Below are positions 52,521 through 61,912 of a stretch of 64,000 bases of DNA, one piece after another. The notes beneath the pieces are model-generated. The model did no database searches, was not told the origin of the DNA, and was given only the letters and a program-made list of their open reading frames with translations. Every line of letters starts with the position of its first letter. Position 1 is the first letter of the stretch. The translations under genes were made by a program, and so were the position numbers. Where the stretch lies: positions 1,365,001 to 1,429,000 of the forward strand of contig NZ_CP102265.1 of the NCBI RefSeq assembly GCF_025147765.1, in the 5' to 3' direction. Origin of the DNA: Blautia obeum ATCC 29174 (GTDB lineage: Bacteria; Bacillota; Clostridia; Lachnospirales; Lachnospiraceae).

Positions 52521-54297
52521 TGTGGGGTATGAGGCAGTCGATGTACTGCCAAAGGAAACGCATGAGTCTCCAATGCTTTCGTTGGATAAGACTAAGGACA
52601 GAGACGTTTTAAGAGCGTTTATCGGGACACATCCAACCTTGCTTTCCTGGAAGATGGATGGGCTTACGATCGTTCTCACATATGAAAATGGAGAATTGCT
52701 TAAAGCCGTTACCAGAGGAAATGGTACCGTGGGAGAGGTAATTACAAATAATGCAAAAGTATTTAAGAACATTCCGCTGAAAATTGCGTACCGGGGCAGA
52801 CTGGTCCTGAGAGGGGAAGCCATCATTACTTATTCTGATTTTGAAAAGATCAATGATACGATCGAAGATGTAGATGCAAAGTACAAAAATCCTCGAAATC
52901 TCTGCAGTGGTTCGGTTCGACAGCTGAATAATCAGATCACGGCAGAAAGAAATGTACGCTTTTATGCATTTGCTCTGGTTTCTGCACAGGATGTAGATAT
53001 GCATAATTCCAGAAAATATCAGATGGAATGGCTTAGAAGACAGGGATTTGAAGTAGTAGAATATCGTATGGTCACAGGAGAGAATCTGGACGAAGCAATG
53101 GATTACTTTGCACATGCGATCGAGAAAAATGATTTTCCATCAGATGGGCTCGTTGCATTATATGATGATATTGCCTATGGAGAATCACTCGGAAGTACTG
53201 CGAAATTTCCCCGGAATGCGTTTGCTTTTAAATGGGCCGATGAAGTGAGGGAGACGACACTTCGTGAAATTGAATGGAGTCCTTCAAGGACAGGTCTCAT
53301 TAATCCGGTTGCCGTATTTGATCCGGTCGAACTGGAGGGAACGACAGTCAGCCGTGCCAGCGTGCATAATGTGAGTATTGTGAAAGATCTGCAGCTGGGA
53401 ATTGGGGATACGATCCAGGTATATAAAGCAAATATGATCATTCCACAGATTGCTGAGAATCTGACACGAAGTAGTAATCTGGAAATACCGGAAATCTGTC
53501 CGGCGTGTGGTCAGGAAGCCAGAGTGATCAGGGAAAATGATGTAGAGGCACTTTACTGTATGAATCCGGACTGTGCGGCAAAAAAGATCAAGGCATTTAC
53601 TTTGTTTGTAAGCAGAGATGCCATGAATATTGACGGACTGTCAGAGGCAACGCTGGAAAAATTTATTGCAAAAGGTTTTATACACAACTTCGGAGATATC
53701 TTTGAGATAGAAAAGTTTCGTGATGAGATCGTAACGATGGAAGGCTTTGGAGAAAAGTCCTATGAAAATCTGATGAATAGCATTGAGAAGGCAGAAGAAA
53801 CAACACTTGCAAAAGTAATCTACAGTCTTGGAATCGCAAATATCGGACTTTCCAATGCAAAAGTAATCTGTCGGCATTTTGATGATGATCTGGACAAGAT
53901 CCGTTCAGCAGATGAAGAAGAAATCAGTGCGATCGATGGAATCGGACCGGTCATAGCAAAGAGTCTGACAAAGTATTTCAGTAATCCGGAGAATAATCAA
54001 AAAGTAGATCATCTGCTGAAATATCTTCATATTAATAAGGAAGAAATTTCCGGTGAGCAGATCTTTGCAGGAATGAACTTTGTCATTACCGGAAGTCTGG
54101 AACATTTCAGTAACAGAGGAGAAGCCAAAAATCTGATCGAATCACTGGGCGGCAAAGTAACCGGTTCGGTGACGGGTAAGACAAATTATCTGATCAATAA
54201 TGATGTGACTTCGAATTCATCAAAAAATAAAAAAGCCCGGGAACTTGGAATTCCGATTCTGTCAGAGGAAGATTTCCTGAAACTGGCAGAAAGATAA
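52339..54297 (+). CDS. ligA: NAD-dependent DNA ligase
   Basis: 652 residues. Joins nicks in replication and repair. Order seen: Ia domain (AKAYYQEDREIMSNREYDAL), adenylation domain with the nucleotidyl lysine K105 in SWKMDGLTI, OB fold, the four-cysteine zinc finger CPACGQ...CMNPDCAAKK, helix-hairpin-helix region (EEEISAIDGIGPVIAKSL) and a C-terminal BRCT domain (GMNFVITGSLEHFSNRGEAK). The motif reads KMDG rather than the common KIDG. RBS AGGAGG. It begins inside rluF, so the two are translationally linked. Confidence 0.95.
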   Translation: MERSAAEQIKELVQKLNEAAKAYYQEDREIMSNREYDALYDQLEKMEKETGIVLADSPTVNVGYEAVDVLPKETHESPMLSLDKTKDRDVLRAFIGTHPTLLSWKMDGLTIVLTYENGELLKAVTRGNGTVGEVITNNAKVFKNIPLKIAYRGRLVLRGEAIITYSDFEKINDTIEDVDAKYKNPRNLCSGSVRQLNNQITAERNVRFYAFALVSAQDVDMHNSRKYQMEWLRRQGFEVVEYRMVTGENLDEAMDYFAHAIEKNDFPSDGLVALYDDIAYGESLGSTAKFPRNAFAFKWADEVRETTLREIEWSPSRTGLINPVAVFDPVELEGTTVSRASVHNVSIVKDLQLGIGDTIQVYKANMIIPQIAENLTRSSNLEIPEICPACGQEARVIRENDVEALYCMNPDCAAKKIKAFTLFVSRDAMNIDGLSEATLEKFIAKGFIHNFGDIFEIEKFRDEIVTMEGFGEKSYENLMNSIEKAEETTLAKVIYSLGIANIGLSNAKVICRHFDDDLDKIRSADEEEISAIDGIGPVIAKSLTKYFSNPENNQKVDHLLKYLHINKEEISGEQIFAGMNFVITGSLEHFSNRGEAKNLIESLGGKVTGSVTGKTNYLINNDVTSNSSKNKKARELGIPILSEEDFLKLAER

Positions 54298-54301
54298 AAG
54301 A

Positions 54302-54371
54302 TTATATCAGATATGAGATGACTCCACCTCTGCAGGTGGTGAGCAACAAAATTATATCAGTGGCGGGATTC
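54302..54371 (+). repeat. Dispersed repeat, copy 2 (truncated form)
   Basis: 70 bases matching 36372-36442 at about 67 positions. It keeps CCACC-TCTGCA-GGTGG and both TTATATCAG segments but lacks the 3' arm that closes the long stem in copy 1, since the sequence diverges right after GGGATTC. It lies between ligA and metA. Confidence 0.8.
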
Positions 54372-54409
54372 TTGAAAAATTTGTAATTGGACAAAAGGAG
54401 GAACAGAAA

Positions 54410-55351
54410 ATGCCGATTAAGATACAGGGAGATTTACCGGTAAAAGAAATTCTTGAAAGAGAAAATATATTTGTCATGGATGAGGGAAGAGCGGTACACC
54501 AGGACATTCGCCCACTTCAGATTCTGATCCTGAATCTGATGCCTCTGAAAGAAGAAACAGAACTGCAGCTTCTGCGGTCTCTGTCAAACACACCATTACA
54601 GGTGGACGTGACTTTTATGGCAGTTGAGAGCCATCAGGCAAAAAATACGTCTGCCAATCATCTGAATAAATTTTATCAGACTTTTTCGGAACTCAAAGAT
54701 ATGAAGTTTGATGGAATGATCGTGACAGGAGCACCGGTAGAACAGATGGAGTTTGAAGAAGTGGATTACTGGAACGAGCTGACAGAGATCATGGACTGGA
54801 CAGAAAGTCATGTGACATCTACGATTTTTCTGTGCTGGGCTGCACAGGCAAGTCTGTATCATTTTTACGGACTTCAGAAACGTCAGCTCGATCACAAAAT
54901 GTTTGGTCTCTTCTGGCACAAAGTTCTGAATCGTAAGATCCCGCTGGTCAGAGGATTTGATGATGCTTTTCTTGCACCACATTCCAGACATACAGAGGTT
55001 CCAATCGAAGATATCCGTGCATGTAAAGATATCACGATTCTTGCAGAATCTGAGGAGGCGGGGCTTTTTCTTGCAATGGCGCAGGGGGGACGTAAGATTT
55101 TTGTCATGGGACATCCGGAATATGACCGTGTGACACTGGATGGAGAATATAAGAGAGATGTAGGAAAGGGACTTCAAATCGATCTTCCGAAGAATTATTA
55201 CAAAGATAATGATCCGGAAAACAGACCGCTGCTTCTCTGGAGAGCTCATGCCAATAATCTGTATACAAACTGGCTGAATTATTACGTATACCAGAGTACT
55301 CCGTTCGACCTGATGGGAACACCGGATTTTGGCAGTATTTCGTTTGAGTAA
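54410..55351 (+). CDS. metA: Homoserine O-acyltransferase, acetyl-CoA type by key residue
   Basis: 313 residues. Activates homoserine for methionine synthesis. The class I amidotransferase-like fold shows the nucleophile C142 (FLCWAAQAS) and H235/E237 (MGHPEYD). Residue 111 is Glu (TGAPVEQMEFEEVDYW). In this family Glu at 111 marks acetyl-CoA users (B. cereus MetA) and Gly marks succinyl-CoA users (E. coli). So the product should be O-acetylhomoserine despite the MetA name. RBS AAAGGAGG. No SAM riboswitch or T-box is visible upstream, only repeat copy 2. Confidence 0.93.
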   Translation: MPIKIQGDLPVKEILERENIFVMDEGRAVHQDIRPLQILILNLMPLKEETELQLLRSLSNTPLQVDVTFMAVESHQAKNTSANHLNKFYQTFSELKDMKFDGMIVTGAPVEQMEFEEVDYWNELTEIMDWTESHVTSTIFLCWAAQASLYHFYGLQKRQLDHKMFGLFWHKVLNRKIPLVRGFDDAFLAPHSRHTEVPIEDIRACKDITILAESEEAGLFLAMAQGGRKIFVMGHPEYDRVTLDGEYKRDVGKGLQIDLPKNYYKDNDPENRPLLLWRAHANNLYTNWLNYYVYQSTPFDLMGTPDFGSISFE

Positions 55352-55390
55352 AAAGGCCGAGTAGTTTGATGGATTAAAGAATATTATAAA

Positions 55391-55438
55391 GAAAGTGCGA
55401 AACCTGGAGAATATTTCCACCGGGCTTCTCACTTTTTT
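55391..55438 (+). terminator. Intrinsic terminator after metA
   Basis: AAAGTG-GAA-CC-GG arms pair with CCGGG-TTC-CACTTTTTT around an AT-rich loop. The stem has small bulges. Confidence 0.8.
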
Positions 55439-55512
55439 GGTGTACAGGACAAATATGGTAGTGTATAATAGATTTAAAGCATTGAAAATATAATATGCAG
55501 GGGGAAAATGAA

Positions 55513-57045
55513 ATGGATGGTTCGATGTTTATCGGAACATGGTGGTCACTGGTACCGCCATTGCTGGCAATCGTGCTGGCATTAGTAACCAAGGAAGTGT
55601 ACAGTTCGCTTTTTATCGGGGTGGCAGCAGGGGCACTGCTGTATACCGGCTTTCATCCGTGGAATGCATTTGTGGCATTCTTTGATATCATGAAGAACAG
55701 TATGAATCTGAATATTTTGATCTTTGATGTACTGCTTGGAATGATCATCGTCCTGATGTCAAAATCAGGCGGATCGGCAGCTTATGGCAAATGGGCGGGA
55801 AGTAAGATCAAGAGTAAGAAAAGTGCAATGCTGGCAACGACAGGTCTTGGCGTACTGATCTTTGTGGATGATTATTTTAACTGCCTGACAGTTGGTTCTG
55901 TTATGAGACCTGTCACAGACCGTTACAAGGTATCCAGAGCCAAACTGGCATATATTATTGATGCAACAGCTGCACCGGTATGTATTATCGCACCGATTTC
56001 CAGCTGGGCGGCAGCTGTCAATTCTTATGTGCCGGATGATGCTGGTATTACAGGATTTCAGCTGTTCCTGTCAACGATTCCGTATAATCTGTATGCGATC
56101 CTGACACTTGTGATGGTAGTTTTCATCATCATGACCGGACTGGATTTTGGTCTGATGAAGGTACATGAACGCAATGCGGCCAGAGGAGATCTTTTTACTT
56201 CAGGTGGAGAGGAATTTGATCAGGTTAAAGACGAAGAAATCTCAGCAAATGGAAAAGTCATCGATCTTGTGCTGCCGGTACTGGTACTTATCGTATCTGC
56301 AATCGGGGCAATGATCTATACAGGATTCCTTGGTGGAGCAACAGATATCGTGACTGCTTTTTCTGGTTGCGATGCAGAGACCAGCTTGATCTTTGCTACG
56401 ATGATCACGGTATTTTTTATGCTGATTCTTTATCTTCCACGCAAAGTGGTTACCTTTAAGGGATTTATGGACAGCTTTGTAGAGGGATTCAAGATGATGA
56501 TTCCTGCAATTGCAATTCTGATCTTTGCATGGTCACTGAAAGGCATGGGCGATGCACTGGAAATCAGTACTTTTGTCAAAAATATCGTTGGAAGTAATGC
56601 ATCTGCAAGTGTGATCCTTCCGGCAATCTTGTTTGTAGTTGCTGTGTTCCTTTCTTTTTCAACAGGAACAAGCTGGGGAACTTTTGCAATCCTGGTTCCG
56701 ATCGCGATCGCAATGTTCCCGGGTTCTGAAAATCTTCAGATGATGATCATTTCTGTATCAGCAGTTCTGGCAGGAGCAGTCTGTGGTGACCATGTTTCTC
56801 CGATTTCTGATACTACAGTTATGTCTTCAGCAGGGGCACAGTCAAATCATATCAATCACGTAACTACGCAGATGCAGTATGCAGCAGTAGTTGCAGTGAT
56901 CTCCTTTATCGGGTATATCATTGCCGGATTTGTACATATCTGGTGGGTGGTTCTTGGAATCAGCCTGATCCTGCTTCTGCTTACGCTTACAGTGATCAAA
57001 AAAATCACATCTTCCAAAGAAGAGGAGACAAAAGCAAGTGCGTAA
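55513..57045 (+). CDS. NhaC-family Na+/H+ antiporter-like transporter
   Basis: About 510 residues, 11-12 hydrophobic segments. Family marks are FVDDYFNCLTVGSVMRPVTD, IDATAAPVCIIAPISSWAA and DHVSPISDTTVMSSAG. The NhaC group includes Na+/H+, malate-Na+/lactate and amino-acid/proton exchangers, so the substrate is open. The start is taken as ATG 55513 because AGGGGG ends 8 bases before it; an in-frame ATG at 55495 precedes that RBS. The end overlaps the C39 peptidase start by 8 bases. Confidence 0.85.
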   Translation: MDGSMFIGTWWSLVPPLLAIVLALVTKEVYSSLFIGVAAGALLYTGFHPWNAFVAFFDIMKNSMNLNILIFDVLLGMIIVLMSKSGGSAAYGKWAGSKIKSKKSAMLATTGLGVLIFVDDYFNCLTVGSVMRPVTDRYKVSRAKLAYIIDATAAPVCIIAPISSWAAAVNSYVPDDAGITGFQLFLSTIPYNLYAILTLVMVVFIIMTGLDFGLMKVHERNAARGDLFTSGGEEFDQVKDEEISANGKVIDLVLPVLVLIVSAIGAMIYTGFLGGATDIVTAFSGCDAETSLIFATMITVFFMLILYLPRKVVTFKGFMDSFVEGFKMMIPAIAILIFAWSLKGMGDALEISTFVKNIVGSNASASVILPAILFVVAVFLSFSTGTSWGTFAILVPIAIAMFPGSENLQMMIISVSAVLAGAVCGDHVSPISDTTVMSSAGAQSNHINHVTTQMQYAAVVAVISFIGYIIAGFVHIWWVVLGISLILLLLTLTVIKKITSSKEEETKASA

Positions 57046-57640
57046 GATTCAGGTACCATATATTGACCAGAGCATAAAATATCCAACTGGATGCGAGAGC
57101 GTTTCGGCAGTTATGTTATTGAAGTATCTTGGCTATGAGATTACGGTAGATGAGTTTATTCAGAACTGTCTTGAGTGCCGGGAGATGGAAATACGGGATG
57201 GTGTTCTGTATGGTCCGGATCCGAATAAATTTTTCTGTGGAAATCCTTATGATGAAGAATCTTATGGGATTTATGCGAGAGGACTTCAGAAAGCGCTTGC
57301 AAAAGCCGCAGGGGATCATTATGAATTTCTGGATGAGACGGGAACATCGACAGAGACACTTCTGAAAAAGTATATCGATCAGGATATGCCGGTGGTATTC
57401 TGGGCATGTATCAACATGCGTAAGGAAATTCCGGGACCGGAGTGGAAACTTCTGGATACAGGAGAACGATTTTGCTGGACCTCGAACGAACATTGTATGC
57501 TGCTGGTGGGATATGATGAAGAAAAGTATTATTTTAATGATCCATATGATAACAACGGAGTAGTTGGATATCCAAGAACACTGGTTGAAAAAAGACATGC
57601 TGCGCAGCACAGTATGGCGCTTGGTGTCTTGAAAAGATGA
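57038..57640 (+). CDS. C39-like papain-fold peptidase
   Basis: 200 residues of the Peptidase_C39_2 (YvpB-like) group. The catalytic Cys is C19 in PTGCESVSAVMLLKYLG, the His is in NEHCMLLVGYDE and the Asp/Asn in YYFNDPYDN. There is no signal peptide, so it is cytoplasmic unless exported otherwise. The GTG start lies within the end of the antiporter gene, a strong sign of translational coupling. Why a transporter and a cysteine protease are paired is unclear. Confidence 0.82.
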   Translation: MRKIQVPYIDQSIKYPTGCESVSAVMLLKYLGYEITVDEFIQNCLECREMEIRDGVLYGPDPNKFFCGNPYDEESYGIYARGLQKALAKAAGDHYEFLDETGTSTETLLKKYIDQDMPVVFWACINMRKEIPGPEWKLLDTGERFCWTSNEHCMLLVGYDEEKYYFNDPYDNNGVVGYPRTLVEKRHAAQHSMALGVLKR

Positions 57641-57680
57641 TTTTGTACCAAAAAGTGTCAGGATTTTATAAAAACTTTAT

Positions 57681-57709
57681 TTGAATTAAAAAAGTAAATC
57701 TGCTATAGT
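57681..57709 (+). promoter_or_regulatory. Promoter of the phospholipase-like gene
   Basis: TTGAAT, 17 bases, TATAGT. The predicted +1 (near 57716) lies after the first in-frame ATG (57714), which supports the later GTG start of the gene. Confidence 0.65.
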
Positions 57710-57758
57710 AGATATGGTTACGGTAAACTGTTTTTTATCAGAGAAAGAAGTGTTTATT

Positions 57759-58346
57759 GTGCGTAAGAAATCACACATATTATTGGCAAGGTATCTGGCA
57801 GATCAGATGCCGGCTAATGAAAGTTTACAGTCACATAGAAAAGCATTTTGTCTTGGCAATATCCTGCCAGACATCCAGCCTTCATTTGTAACCAAGAGAC
57901 ATGAGTATTTCGGTACTTTTGATGAGGTTCAGGGTAAGATACGACGACTGGTTCAGTCAGGGGCCGGGTATAATGACAGGGTATTCTGGCGGAGATCCGG
58001 AGAGGTCATGCATTATATAGCAGATTATTTTACTTTTCCACATAATAAGACGTTTGATGGTACACTTTATCAGCACAACACCTATGAAAAGCATCTGAAG
58101 AACGAGCTGAAAGCATTTGTTCTGGAAGGTAAGGCTGATGTGTATACGGAGAAGGAAATCCATTTTGAGACGCTGAATCAGCTTCTACAGTACATTAAGG
58201 AACATCACAGGAGATATCTGAACTGTAAGAGAAATATAGATGATGATATTCATTATATCCTCACTGTGTGCTATCAGGTATTTCAGGGACTGTTTCAGTT
58301 ATGCAGGAAGAATGGCATAGCAGATTATGCTTATGCAGTTATGTAA
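57759..58346 (+). CDS. Zinc-dependent phospholipase C-like protein
   Basis: 195 residues, mostly helical. Conserved His and Asp residues fit the Zn-PLC/S1 nuclease-like fold: KSHILLARYLAD, GNILPDIQPSF, GEVMHYIADYFTFPHN and the C-terminal helix. No signal peptide, unlike toxin-type phospholipases C, as is usual for this short clostridial branch of unknown substrate. GTG at 57759 has GAAAGAAG before it. The ATG at 57714 is too close to the promoter. Confidence 0.78.
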   Translation: MRKKSHILLARYLADQMPANESLQSHRKAFCLGNILPDIQPSFVTKRHEYFGTFDEVQGKIRRLVQSGAGYNDRVFWRRSGEVMHYIADYFTFPHNKTFDGTLYQHNTYEKHLKNELKAFVLEGKADVYTEKEIHFETLNQLLQYIKEHHRRYLNCKRNIDDDIHYILTVCYQVFQGLFQLCRKNGIADYAYAVM

Positions 58347-58374
58347 ATATGAAAAGAATGTGAATTTTATCCAG

Positions 58375-58411
58375 AAACCGTCGGGGTATTTATCCCGGCG
58401 GTTGATTTTTA
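58375..58411 (+). terminator. Intrinsic terminator after the phospholipase-like gene
   Basis: ACCGTCGGGGTA pairs with TATCCCGGCGGT and a T-rich tail follows (TTGATTTTT). Confidence 0.75.
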
Positions 58412-58494
58412 TGGAAGTTTATGCTAAACTAACCACAGTTATTGTGTAAGTGAGTTAGCAGTGAGAAACATACCTTTATAAGGGGAATAAAGAT

Positions 58495-60612
58495 ATGTTC
58501 TTGACAGAAGGGAGCAATTTTACCAGAATGAAGAACAAATATCTGACCAGAAGTTTATGTGTAACAATTTTATCTGCAATGGTTTTATCCAGTCCGATGT
58601 CAGTCATGGCTGCGGATGAGCATATAGAAACTGCAAGCGATTTGGGCGATGGAAGTGGTGAGGTAATCTCTGATGGAAGTGATACACCGGCACCGGAACC
58701 GAACACACCGGCACCAGAACCGGACACACCGGCACCGGAGCCAGATACGCCGACGCCAGAACCGGATACACCAACACCGGAACCAGATACGCCGACACCG
58801 GAGCCGACTGTGACGCCATCGGATCCAACTGCAACACCGGAACCGACTGTGACGCCATCGAATCCAACTGCAACACCGGAGCCGACTGTGACACCATCGG
58901 ATCCAACTGCAACACCGAGTCCGGCACCGACAAATGTAACAGAATCTGAAGCTGCAAAGAATCTGGTAGCAAAGATCAATGCACTTGCGAAGGAGACACT
59001 TACAGTAAATCATGCGGCAAGGGTAAAAGAACTCAGAGCAGAATATGACAGCCTGCCGGAAGACCAGAAGAAGTTTGTTACAAATTACGATCTTCTTGTT
59101 GGTTTTGAAAGCAAGATTGCAGAATTGCAGAAGAATCAGAAGGATGCGGGGAATGCAACAGATATTTCTGATGGAAGTGGAAATGTTACAGGCAAGACAG
59201 GAACACCGGTTTATTATGTGTCGAACCTTCATGCAGGCAAAGAATTTTATCTGGACAGTCTGAAAAATAATTATCAGCTTTCTTTTTCTGATGATTTTTC
59301 TTCTGTGATGGATGAAATTGAAAAAGAATATAAAGAAAAAAACAAACTGACAGACGTTAGCGACAGCAGGGCTGACGGCCTGACGACTTCAGCAGATTCT
59401 CTGCTCGTGCGTAACTGGCAGGATATCCTGGCAATCTATGTTTATGAGCAGAGCCAGGAAGGAAACACGGAGTTCACTCTTGATTCATCAGCGAAGGATG
59501 AACTGGCAAAGATCTTTGCTGAGATGAATCCGGTTGTCCGTGATAAAGAAAGCATTACACATGTTTCTTATGGAAACTATCACATTAACCATTATATTAA
59601 ACAGAATAATATTTCACAGGAAAACAGGACAGTACTTAAGAAATATGTAGAAACAGATTGCAAGCTGCTCTGTGCGATTGTTACAGATGCGAAAGGATTT
59701 GTACGTCAGAGTGTCGGGGATGATGTTTCTGAAGAACGTGTAAATGTCATTACTGCAGCATATTCACTGGTAGGTGAAGTTGGATATTTCTGGGGCGGCA
59801 AATCAACGCAGATAGGTAAAGACTCCAGTTGGGGTTCTGCCGAAAAAGTATCTGCAGCAGGCAGTGCCAGCAGTGGAACTGTCCGTGCATATGGTCTTGA
59901 CTGCAGTGGATTTGTTACATGGTCAGTGATCAATGGATATCTGAATCAGGGTATGCAGAGCAGTGTGGGAGACGGTACTTCTGAACAGTGGGAGAATGCC
60001 AATGTTGTCAGTGAACAGGATGCACAGCCGGGTGATCTTGTATTCCAGAATGGACCGGAAGCAGGCAGTAATAACCATGTAGGTATTATCTGTGGCAAGA
60101 CAGATGCAGGCGACTGGATCGCAGTACACTGTTCTTCTAGTAAGAATGGAGTAACAGTTGGAGAAGCTTATGGTGCAAGTTTCCGTTATATCCGTCAGCC
60201 TTCCTTCTATCCTACACAGACGGAAGTTGCAGAGATGGAAAACCAGGGTGCAAGTGCAGACAATGCAGAAACAGATCTGATAACGGATAATATAACAACG
60301 TCAGCAACACTTGTGGCAGAAACAACAAACTCTCTCAGTGATGGATTGAATGTGAAGGATACAGCAACACATGATACAGCGGAAACAATTACAGCACCTG
60401 CTGATGCGGCTGAGGATGTTGAGATAACATTTGAGGATATGAGTGATGAATCCGAAAATCAGACGACTTCCAATTATGCGACGGGTAGTGTGGAAGTGAC
60501 AGATACGCTGGATGAAATCCTGAATCAGAATGTTTCGGTTTCCGGAAGTTCTGCGGAAATTCTTCCGCAAAAACCGGATAACAGTGATATTCAGGTTACT
60601 TTTGAAGATTGA
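58495..60612 (+). CDS. Secreted NlpC/P60 peptidoglycan hydrolase with a Pro-rich repeat stalk
   Basis: 705 residues. Signal peptide (about 12-40, MKNKYLTRSLCVTILSAMVL, cut at VMAA), a stalk of tandem repeats at residues 63-143 (six TPAPEPD-like and three 13-residue units), a helical segment resembling the albumin-binding/FIVAR type (DSLPEDQKKFV), a middle domain of unknown fold (about 235-400), then the NlpC/P60 domain (about 415-570) with Cys in YGLDCSGFVTWS, His in NNHVGIICG and a third polar residue in WIAVHCSS. The last 130 residues are acidic, Thr/Asn-rich and without an anchor. It cuts cell-wall stem peptides. AAGGGGAA supports the ATG at 58495. Confidence 0.88.
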   Translation: MFLTEGSNFTRMKNKYLTRSLCVTILSAMVLSSPMSVMAADEHIETASDLGDGSGEVISDGSDTPAPEPNTPAPEPDTPAPEPDTPTPEPDTPTPEPDTPTPEPTVTPSDPTATPEPTVTPSNPTATPEPTVTPSDPTATPSPAPTNVTESEAAKNLVAKINALAKETLTVNHAARVKELRAEYDSLPEDQKKFVTNYDLLVGFESKIAELQKNQKDAGNATDISDGSGNVTGKTGTPVYYVSNLHAGKEFYLDSLKNNYQLSFSDDFSSVMDEIEKEYKEKNKLTDVSDSRADGLTTSADSLLVRNWQDILAIYVYEQSQEGNTEFTLDSSAKDELAKIFAEMNPVVRDKESITHVSYGNYHINHYIKQNNISQENRTVLKKYVETDCKLLCAIVTDAKGFVRQSVGDDVSEERVNVITAAYSLVGEVGYFWGGKSTQIGKDSSWGSAEKVSAAGSASSGTVRAYGLDCSGFVTWSVINGYLNQGMQSSVGDGTSEQWENANVVSEQDAQPGDLVFQNGPEAGSNNHVGIICGKTDAGDWIAVHCSSSKNGVTVGEAYGASFRYIRQPSFYPTQTEVAEMENQGASADNAETDLITDNITTSATLVAETTNSLSDGLNVKDTATHDTAETITAPADAAEDVEITFEDMSDESENQTTSNYATGSVEVTDTLDEILNQNVSVSGSSAEILPQKPDNSDIQVTFED
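58681..58923 (+). repeat. In-frame tandem repeats (6 x 21 bp, then 3 x 39 bp)
   Basis: Six 21-bp units encode (D/N)TP(A/T)PEP and three 39-bp units encode TVTPS(D/N)PTATP(E/S)P. Unit lengths are multiples of three, so copy number can change without breaking the frame. Third-position differences show the units are not freshly duplicated. Confidence 0.9.
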
Positions 60613-60624
60613 TGATAAACAAGG

Positions 60625-60656
60625 CCGGACGATTCGAAAGAGTCGTTCGGTTTTTT
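60625..60656 (+). terminator. Intrinsic terminator after the NlpC/P60 gene
   Basis: CCGGACGATTC-GAAA-GAGTCGTTCGG with TTTTTT. A near-perfect stem capped by a GNRA tetraloop. Confidence 0.93.
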
Positions 60657-60726
60657 ACAGCAAGCTCTTTTATTGATGGCAGAAGTCTGATAATATAAGA
60701 CTGTACAGAAGATAAGGGAGTGACAG

Positions 60727-61899
60727 ATGAAGAAAAAAAGAAGATTTGGACGCAGAGTTTTCTGCGTTTTGATTGTCCTGTTTATGGGTGTCATCTGGCA
60801 GAGTGATCTTCTTTCTCAGGAACCTGCTGAAGTCAGGTCATTAAGAAAACAGGAGATCCTGCAGACCGATGACAATTACAGGGAATATTATTTTGGATTG
60901 CTGACAGAAGATGAGAAGAAAATATATCGTGAAATGCTGAGTGGAATACAGGAGAGACAAGATGAGTTTTATCTGACATCTTCGAATGAACAGCTGATCA
61001 GCAAAGTTTACCATGCATTGCTGAAGGATCATCCGGAACTTTTCTGGGTGCATAATCGTGAGGAAGTATATACGACTGCGTATAAAGGAACTGATTATTG
61101 CAGATTTTCACCTGGATATACGTATACAGATCAGGAAATTCAGGAAATTATGGCATTCATGGAACATGCGCTGGAAGAAGTGAAAGAGCAGATTACACAG
61201 GATATGTCTGCTTATGATAAGGTCAAAACAGTTTATACGTATCTGATAGATCATGCAGAGTATGAAGCATCGGGGGATGACCAGAATATTGCAGGCATTT
61301 TCTGGAAAAAGAAAGCTGTGTGTGCCGGATATGCGAGGGCGGTACAGTATCTTTTGGAACAGCTTGGAGTTCCGTGTATTTATGTAGAGGGAAATGCGAG
61401 GGACAGTGATGAAGGACATGCCTGGAATATCGTAGAAATTAACGGTGAGCAATATTATGTAGATGCTACAAACGGGGATCAGCCGGCATTTCTGGAAGGC
61501 GGTGCGGTTTCTCTGGAAGAACATAAGACAACAATTTATGATTATCTGTGTCCTTTTCCACAGGAATATGAGCAATTATATACAGCATCCGATGAATTTC
61601 CGGTTCCGGAGTGTACTGCGACGGATCTTAATTTTTATGTGCTGAATCAGGCATGTTTTGATACATATGATGAACAGCAGATTTATGATTTCTGCTGTAT
61701 GCGTCTTGAGAACGGAGCTGCGGTAGTACGTTTCAAATTTACTTCGCAGGAAGCTTTTGACGAAGCATGTCAGCAGTGGATACAGGAAGGATATGTTCAG
61801 AAAGTTGCTGAATACTATCTGAAAATGTATGGGCTCAGTACAGTAGAGTATCATTATGGTATTCTGGATAATCTGAAAACGATATATTTTATGTTTTAG
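60727..61899 (+). CDS. Membrane-anchored transglutaminase-like protein
   Basis: 390 residues. N-terminal anchor or signal (RRVFCVLIVLFMGVIWQSDL), then a helical region and a transglutaminase-like core at about 165-265 with the Cys-His-Asp triad: C in AVCAGYARAVQYLL, H in DEGHAWNIVEI and D in QYYVDATNGD. The C-terminal 100 residues are of unknown fold. Bacterial members are usually proteases or crosslinkers at the surface. It follows the NlpC/P60 gene but behind a terminator. RBS AAGGGAG. Confidence 0.85.
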   Translation: MKKKRRFGRRVFCVLIVLFMGVIWQSDLLSQEPAEVRSLRKQEILQTDDNYREYYFGLLTEDEKKIYREMLSGIQERQDEFYLTSSNEQLISKVYHALLKDHPELFWVHNREEVYTTAYKGTDYCRFSPGYTYTDQEIQEIMAFMEHALEEVKEQITQDMSAYDKVKTVYTYLIDHAEYEASGDDQNIAGIFWKKKAVCAGYARAVQYLLEQLGVPCIYVEGNARDSDEGHAWNIVEINGEQYYVDATNGDQPAFLEGGAVSLEEHKTTIYDYLCPFPQEYEQLYTASDEFPVPECTATDLNFYVLNQACFDTYDEQQIYDFCCMRLENGAAVVRFKFTSQEAFDEACQQWIQEGYVQKVAEYYLKMYGLSTVEYHYGILDNLKTIYFMF

Positions 61900-61912
61900 A
61901 GGAGATATTTTT

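Noticed and set aside
58476..58979. 167-codon minus-strand frame with Gly/Val/Ser repeats
   Set aside because: It is the reverse complement of the Pro-Glu-Thr repeats of the NlpC/P60 gene and starts in the middle of them.
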